Assembly (NCBI GenBank): GCA_017617475.1
Contig: JAFZWC010000046.1
Span: forward strand, 1 to 18,049
DNA: 18,049 bases
Reading direction: 5' to 3'
Source: Bacteroidales bacterium
GTDB lineage: Bacteria > Bacteroidota > Bacteroidia > Bacteroidales > UBA932
The notes under the pieces were generated by a model. That model was not told the DNA's origin and did no database searches. It saw only the letters and a program-made list of their open reading frames with translations. Each line of letters starts with the position of its first letter. Position 1 is the stretch's first letter. Below are positions 14,401-18,049 of the stretch, in pieces. Made by a program: the position numbers and the translations under genes.

Positions 14401-16189
14401 TATCGGCCTCTATGCTAAGCAGTTCCGTATCCACATCCGACACGGTATAATAGAATCTGGCCACTACGGACTGGGTGTTGTCCTCATAATCCTTATAGAA
14501 AGTATGGGCATAGACGTTAGTAGATGAGCCTTTCTTGTCAAAGGTCAGTGTCCCGGTGGCCGGTTTGCCGATATCTCCAGAATGATAGGTATGGACATCC
14601 AGTACTTCCGTATTGGCCAGGGGACCGTATTGCAGGATAAAACCGGTGTTGTTGTCCTGGCCGCAGACGATGGGACAGATTACCTGCGTTCCGGCCGATG
14701 TGGTCTTTTTCATGCCCAGGCTCACTTCCCAGACGGAGCCGTAGGGGACCAGGACGGAGGGATTCCTCCAGTCGTTTTCATAGTAATCTCCTGCCGGGGT
14801 CCTCAGAAACAGTTGCCGGGACATGTTCAATACCGGAACGTTTTTCTCATAGGTGTTGTTTTCAAAACCGTCATAAACCGTTTGCTTCACCAGGGTGCTT
14901 CCCGGATTGGCCCCGGTCATGGGAAAATAAGTATACCGGGGACGTCCGGGATCGTCAATGGTGATACGGCCCGCAGGACTTATCTCCCAATTGAATTCAA
15001 CGCCGGAAGGCAGGTTCTCCGGATCGGGGGAAGTGGCAGGTGCCAATACGCCGTTGACGTAATTGTTGGCATGGACATAGGTGACAAAATTGTCGGACTG
15101 GTTCAAATACAGGTAGTCGGGCCAGGACCGGGTAAAGGTATACCGGCTCCAGGACATCCCGTTTTCATGTTTCCAGTCATTGTGCACCAGGCCGTCCGGT
15201 TCATATTCCAGGGACCAGACATACCGGTTGTTCCTTATGATATTGAAGTCGCTGGTCTTGTTCCCTCCCAGATAACTCCTGTACCGGATGGAACCGTCGG
15301 CCCCGAAATCTGTTTTTCCGGCCACGGTTACCTCAAGGTAGGTGGCTATGTCCGCCTTGGCATTGACCGGATTGGAAGCCCCTGTATCGTCACGGGTCTT
15401 CCCTTCAGAGGATGTGATCCCATCCACGGAACCCAGCTTGTTTTCCGGAATGTAAAACACGAAAGAACCGCTTCCGACAGGGGTGTCCGGAATCTCCACC
15501 TCCTCCTCGGCCAAAAGATCGGAGGCCGATGCCGCCGCACTGTTCCCGAACGGTTTCAGCCTGGCGTTCAGGTTTTTAACTTTCACGGAAGTGATGGTGC
15601 CCGGCCAATGGCACTGGAGGCTCACGTTCAGCTTGGCCAGCAGACGGGTCATCACAATCTGCCCTTCCCCGCCGGCATTGTCGCCGCCTACCGTGTACAC
15701 CAGTTTCCCGGCCATAGGGATGCCGCGGGTATTGATGCAGGCGTCACCCGAGGTGTACCCCGGAATACTGTAGATAAAGCCTTCCAGCGATGCATCTCCG
15801 GTTATGGCCGACGGGAAGGAGGCGCGCATGTCTCCCATGTTCGCCACGGCGTAAACCGTAAAGGTCTCGTCGAATCCCAACAGGTACTGGATGTCGTTGA
15901 ACCCCGAGGTGAGGTATTTCTTTTCCACCAGCGACCCGTCGCTGGAGTATACTGCAACGGTAAGGGAGGTTATCTTGGTTTCAATCTGGCCGTCTGTGAG
16001 CACAGACTTGGTCTGAACCATATTCTGGATATCGTCCACTACCACCGAGAAGTGTGTGCGCGTCCGTTTCTGGCCTACGGACACAGGATCTCCGGCTTGT
16101 TCCGACCGGCAGGACAGGGCACCGCATAACAGCAACAAGGCGGATGCTGCCGGAAGTATTCTTTGAAAGAGGGTGTTCAGGCTTTTCAT
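11483..16189 (-). CDS. Giant fimbrillin-like / Ig-repeat surface lipoprotein (1568 residues)
   Basis: Signal peptide: MKSLNTLFQRILPAASALLLLCGALSC, lipobox with Cys27. Residues about 40-340 look like the Bacteroidota fimbrillin-like/DUF4906 region: KITSLTVAVYSSDG, MTRLLAKLNVSLQ, FVFYIPENKLG, ATYLEVTV, YRSYLGGN and DFNIIRNNRYVWSLEYEPD are the typical blocks. Residues about 340-790 are beta-rich and hold modules I cannot name with confidence. From about 795 to 1160 several Ig-like modules of bacterial Big_2 type follow, including VTVSPSSASKRVGETQQYTA, a second copy from about 885 (VTISPSAGVDLILGK) and a third from about 980 (LSLDKTSIAVNGNA). Residues about 1285-1568 form a C-terminal region I do not recognise. 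No sortase motif or T9SS C-terminal domain is evident. A fimbrial tip or adhesin role is inferred from the DUF4906 region and the fimbrillin-like gene 4 nt upstream. Confidence 0.85.
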   Translation of the reverse strand: MKSLNTLFQRILPAASALLLLCGALSCRSEQAGDPVSVGQKRTRTHFSVVVDDIQNMVQTKSVLTDGQIETKITSLTVAVYSSDGSLVEKKYLTSGFNDIQYLLGFDETFTVYAVANMGDMRASFPSAITGDASLEGFIYSIPGYTSGDACINTRGIPMAGKLVYTVGGDNAGGEGQIVMTRLLAKLNVSLQCHWPGTITSVKVKNLNARLKPFGNSAAASASDLLAEEEVEIPDTPVGSGSFVFYIPENKLGSVDGITSSEGKTRDDTGASNPVNAKADIATYLEVTVAGKTDFGADGSIRYRSYLGGNKTSDFNIIRNNRYVWSLEYEPDGLVHNDWKHENGMSWSRYTFTRSWPDYLYLNQSDNFVTYVHANNYVNGVLAPATSPDPENLPSGVEFNWEISPAGRITIDDPGRPRYTYFPMTGANPGSTLVKQTVYDGFENNTYEKNVPVLNMSRQLFLRTPAGDYYENDWRNPSVLVPYGSVWEVSLGMKKTTSAGTQVICPIVCGQDNNTGFILQYGPLANTEVLDVHTYHSGDIGKPATGTLTFDKKGSSTNVYAHTFYKDYEDNTQSVVARFYYTVSDVDTELLSIEADKESALIRSYNGKISLEGFSTAIHNATSGVKTDVTHNGSYEWYVSSGNGSVSYDSGTGKQVVTSPVAGTVTVTVRKVGDPTITASKTLTFNNKTEYRLGVSPSAITAEVGGQIKLSDFTFLKELWVNDVKQSSENKNSGVYWGYNDYTEDSPYITFNYSSSIFTAKAEGNARIKAYTYDSTIDYDHREVLINVTVDNAPADVWTVTVSPSSASKRVGETQQYTAVVKKNGTAQSVSASNITWDVSAGGSYASVSSAGLATATAPGTATIRARYSDGDASHNCTGTATLNVDSADYSVTISPSAGVDLILGKKTTQSYSASATKNGSAATDGTFEWSLSSGAPCSLSATTGSSTTVQSPTAAAQTVTLTASYKVGTQSKASASVTFKIYNNSLSLSLDKTSIAVNGNAQATATYRTFDGGTPTETNVTSSATFKAYTAATGTTESDKVTISGSTITAASAGTCYIEATYSTGGYSYTCDRVALTISNNPLILDYSSAGTPSVVAQRGLLQVNGLDDSSATVEFNVTSGSDKVRLAQSGKNTYVGLLGAGSYTITATASNGQVGTYSGTISAPTISLNATDFYANPDGTVIHTGTDGLSSSALSVVYKNGATELVTTTGETATGAYLHSSLYGELLDLQYSSSDSRVHAGSDGIYAADVYEAGNSTTISTVTITPKMASTGVSGVGLNVKGVNPFSAWGGTVTAMPDEDDFGLVNKYRGYAAHSYDTHEFEKPRIAATGGQCGIELFRNGSILTTTAIRACFSWSYNATQLKWTTTYRLSESALSEHVAGLIELKGYVRNIRSNNCMYKDGAKFGVYVNGAIGAKMSGIGTTEVTISTAFAGNEADYGFGLIGTTRLIGTHYSNGDPFGYISNTSVVDIPEDGSPINSRVYTLRREGATLDSADTIMEAEKPRFEFLSVGTIGVFKEDGLGGFYYLRPSGTPTVEDGSHGYYKLWLLESLDGTNLSGPKQGWILD

Positions 16190-16193
16190 ATAG

Positions 16194-17363
16194 CTAACTT
16201 TCTTCGGTTACAGAATAGACATTGTCCCAACCGCCATCGTTCTTCAGCACCGGCTCAAAGGACACTTGCATGGCTCCCGGAACCAGCTCATCTTCTTCAA
16301 TGGAGCCGAGTGCCGTCAGGGTGCAGTGGACGGTGAAGACCGAGTTTCGGCCTATGGGTGCATACGCGTCTTCCTTGGGCAGTGTGGCCGGGTAATAATA
16401 ATCCCTTCCATCCACTTGCACCCATACCACCAGCCGCGTGCAGCGGGCTTTTTCGGCCCATACGGAAGAGGGAATATCCGTTGAAGGTCGGGTAGGGTTC
16501 GGAAAGAAATACAGGTTCACGTCCAGGGACAGGGATTCCCCCTGTGCAAGGGTACGGTTGATGTTTCTTTCTCCCACCAGCGCGTCCACCCTTTCCGAAG
16601 CCGGGGCCGATCCTTCCTTGTGCCAGCCCAGGGCGTTGTACCACAGAGCGCTGGAAGTATTGAGTTCCCCCAGGGTGTAATCTGCCCCATAGCGGGCCTC
16701 GGTGTATATATTGGTAAGGTATATGCCCTTCACTGTCAATTCCTTCGCCCCCTGCGACGGGTTGGTGAAGTTTCGGGTTATTCCGGAGACGGTCACTTTG
16801 GAGACCAGCCGCTTAAGATGCACATCGGCCGCCTGGATGTCTTCACCTTCCGTCCTGACCACCGTAAAGGGGATGCGATTCCCTTCCGTATCCTCGGTGG
16901 TTCCGGCCATGACAAAAGCGCCCAGAGCGTTCTGGTCCATAGAGACCTTCAGGGCATTGAAATCCGCCCGGGAGCCGATAGCAGAAACCTGGATGGCATC
17001 CTGCCCGGATACGGGGTAGTTGGCAATGACCTCCAAATCATATTCGCCCGTGCGGAGCAGCTTGACGACGGCCTGGTTGTCGGCCACCTCGCCCCTGTAG
17101 GCAAGTTCCCCGGAAGCATGCTCAAAGATGAAGAAGGCCCATCGGCCTATGGGCTTTTCGTCCCTGTCATAGACTATGCCGCCAACCTTGGTTTGCGGAT
17201 CTTCTACAGTAATCCGTACGCGGCCGCATTCCTGTGAGAGGTGCGTTTCCTCTTCCGGAATGGCGGGATGCCCGCTTCCGTCTTGCTTTATACAGGAAGC
17301 CGACAGAAACAGCCCCCAGAGAAACAGCCCGGTGATGAAGTGAAATCTCGATAGTTTTTTCAT
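16194..17363 (-). CDS. Fimbrillin (FimA/Mfa1-like) lipoprotein
   Basis: The protein has 389 residues from the ATG at 17361-17363, with signal peptide MKKLSRFHFITGLFLWGLFLSASC and acylated Cys24. I chose this start over one 36 bp upstream because the signal peptide begins here. The mature part shows the FimA/Mfa1-type two-domain pattern. The N-terminal domain contains GRVRITVEDPQTKVGGIVYD and VHLKRLVSKVTVSGITRNF, a typical fimbrillin strand. The C-terminal domain holds LSLDVNLYFFPNPTRPST, TRLVVWVQVDGRDYYYPATLP and GRNSVFTVHCTLTALGS, followed by a final VPGAMQVSFEPVL stretch like the donor-strand end of fimbrillins. Fimbrillins are exported as lipoproteins and assemble by strand exchange after proteolysis in Porphyromonas. 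It is the first gene of the surface operon, 4 nt before the giant lipoprotein gene, and could be the shaft or an anchor subunit. Confidence 0.85.
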   Translation of the reverse strand: MKKLSRFHFITGLFLWGLFLSASCIKQDGSGHPAIPEEETHLSQECGRVRITVEDPQTKVGGIVYDRDEKPIGRWAFFIFEHASGELAYRGEVADNQAVVKLLRTGEYDLEVIANYPVSGQDAIQVSAIGSRADFNALKVSMDQNALGAFVMAGTTEDTEGNRIPFTVVRTEGEDIQAADVHLKRLVSKVTVSGITRNFTNPSQGAKELTVKGIYLTNIYTEARYGADYTLGELNTSSALWYNALGWHKEGSAPASERVDALVGERNINRTLAQGESLSLDVNLYFFPNPTRPSTDIPSSVWAEKARCTRLVVWVQVDGRDYYYPATLPKEDAYAPIGRNSVFTVHCTLTALGSIEEDELVPGAMQVSFEPVLKNDGGWDNVYSVTEES

Positions 17364-17517
17364 AACGACCCAATTTTCGTGGTTTTCAGACGCAGCCAAG
17401 GTAGCCTCGGTCGCCGGGATTTCCTATCATCGGTGAAAAAGTTGTGTTGTTTTAGGGGGTATTTTGCTGTTTTGCTGGAATAATCGTAAGAAAAAGAATA
17501 AGGTTTCTTGCAAAAAC
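17364..17517 (-). promoter_or_regulatory. Leader/promoter region of the fimbrillin operon (no clear promoter)
   Basis: About 150 bp separate the infB terminator from the fimbrillin start. On the minus strand TACCTTGG at 17396-17403 is one mismatch from the TAnnTTTG box and would give a leader of about 30 nt. No good -33 element is visible. The part at 17430-17515 is A/T-rich. No inverted repeat or invertible-promoter signature is seen, and no other gene is evident. Confidence 0.3.
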
Positions 17518-17553
17518 AAAGACGGAGAAGTCCAACCGGGCTTCTCCGTCTTT
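17518..17553 (-). terminator. Rho-independent terminator after infB
   Basis: A perfect 13-bp stem, AAAGACGGAGAAG (17518-17530) with CTTCTCCGTCTTT (17541-17553), encloses a 10-base loop. Read on the minus strand it is followed by GTTTTTG (17517-17511). It lies 19 bp after the infB stop and separates the infB operon from the fimbrillin operon on the same strand. Confidence 0.92.
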
Positions 17554-17572
17554 GCTGTTAAAGGGTCAGTCT

Positions 17573-18049
17573 TTACAGGCTGCGTTTGATTTCCACAATC
17601 TGGAAGGCTTCGATGATGTCTCCGGGGTGGATGTCGTTGTAGCGCTCCAGGCCGCAACCGCATTCCATGCCGGCGGGCACTTCCTTGGCGTTGTCCTTGC
17701 CACGCTGCAGGGAGGCCAGTTCGCCGGTGTACACCACAATGCCGTCGCGGATCAGGCGAACCTGGGCCTTGTTGGTGAGCTTGCCTTCCTTCACCAGGCA
17801 GCCGGCGATGGTGCCCACCTTGGAGATCTTGAAGGTCTGCTTAACCTCGGCGGTGGCGGTGACCTCTTCCTTCTTTTCGGGCTCCAGCATACCTTCGATA
17901 CCTTCCTTCACTTCGTTGATACAGTCGTAAATGACGGAGTAGAGGCGGATCTCGATGCCTTCCTTCTCGGCGGCGCGGCGGGCTTCGGCGCTGGGACGTA
18001 CCTGGAAGCCGATGATTACGGCGTCGGAGGCTTCGGCCAGCAGCACGTC
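17573..18049 (-). CDS. infB: Translation initiation factor IF-2 (C-terminal part, 5' end outside window)
   Basis: The frame is open to the edge of the window and ends at TAA 17573-17575, giving 158 residues. It corresponds to the C-terminal domains of IF-2, which bind the fMet-tRNA acceptor end during 70S initiation complex assembly. Recognisable blocks are DVLLAEASDAVIIGFQVRP, AEKEGIEIRLYSVIYDCINEVKEGIEGML, KVGTIAGCLVKEGKL, VRLIRDGIVVYTGELASLQRGKDNAKEV and GMECGCGLERYNDIHPGDIIEAF. The GTPase domain lies upstream of the window. The ending IVEIKRSL is close to the usual IF-2 C-terminus. A strong terminator follows directly, so infB is probably the last gene of its operon. Confidence 0.97.
   Translation of the reverse strand, partial: DVLLAEASDAVIIGFQVRPSAEARRAAEKEGIEIRLYSVIYDCINEVKEGIEGMLEPEKKEEVTATAEVKQTFKISKVGTIAGCLVKEGKLTNKAQVRLIRDGIVVYTGELASLQRGKDNAKEVPAGMECGCGLERYNDIHPGDIIEAFQIVEIKRSL

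Noticed and set aside
14582..16129. Open frame of 515 codons on the plus strand opposite the giant lipoprotein gene
   Set aside because: It has no recognisable domain, no promoter or ribosome site, and reads as the antisense of well-supported beta-rich protein; long antisense frames are expected in GC-rich coding DNA.
11483..16189. Sortase or T9SS surface-anchoring signal in the giant lipoprotein
   Set aside because: No LPXTG-type motif with membrane tail and no recognisable T9SS C-terminal domain; the N-terminal lipobox explains anchoring.
16194..17399. Start of the fimbrillin gene at 17399
   Set aside because: It would place 12 mostly polar residues (MAASENHENWVV) before the lipoprotein signal peptide; the ATG at 17363 gives a normal MKKL signal peptide start.
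17364..17517. Invertible promoter controlling the fimbrillin operon
   Set aside because: Phase-variable inverted repeats flanking a promoter were looked for and not seen; the only strong inverted repeat is the infB terminator.

Overview
The window looks like a chromosomal segment of a fairly GC-rich member of the Bacteroidales (phylum Bacteroidota). Four starts are preceded by the Bacteroidota -7 promoter box TAnnTTTG, Shine-Dalgarno sites are mostly weak or absent, and the genes include Bacteroidota types (DUF4293, fimbrillin and DUF4906-type proteins, BACON lipoprotein, DoxX/MauE protein with a GCFG motif). The exact genus cannot be read from the sequence. Most genes are housekeeping. The accessory part is a three-gene surface or fimbrial operon at about 10.8-17.4 kb.

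Layout: (1) 1-959, plus strand: the 3' end of prfA (release factor 1), overlapping queF (queuosine biosynthesis), closed by a hairpin terminator. (2) 990-3649, minus strand: a fatty acid synthesis operon fabK-fabF-fabZ. A palindromic REP-like element forms the last codons and stop of fabK. (3) 3767-7209, plus strand: a tight five-gene operon of murQ (cell-wall recycling), a DUF4293 membrane protein, a sugar-type nucleotidyltransferase, a CPBP membrane protease and a DivIC/FtsB-type division protein, with gaps of 1-7 nt. (4) 7167-9013, minus strand: an MsrA-fRMsr fusion (methionine sulfoxide repair) translationally coupled by ATGA to folP (dihydropteroate synthase). (5) 9072-10807, plus strand: tmk coupled by ATGA to a DoxX/MauE-like membrane protein. 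(6) 10810-17363, minus strand: a fimbrillin-like lipoprotein, a 1568-residue lipoprotein with an N-terminal fimbrillin-like region, Ig-like repeats and an unrecognised C-terminal region, and a small BACON lipoprotein. (7) 17573-18049, minus strand: the C-terminal end of infB with a strong terminator.

The most unusual signal is inside folP. An in-frame palindromic element of roughly 140-164 bp, bounded by long inverted repeats, adds about 40-50 residues between the STRPG loop and the SIDT strand of the enzyme. It contains the core TGAGCGnAGCGAA, which also occurs in the REP-like element at the fabK stop codon. This suggests a family of mobile palindromic repeats that can settle inside or at the ends of open reading frames, similar in concept to the Rickettsia palindromic elements. 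Other points of note are the MsrA-fRMsr fusion, a pair of overlapping divergent promoters between msrA and tmk that leaves tmk almost leaderless, and the giant surface lipoprotein with its unassigned C-terminal region.
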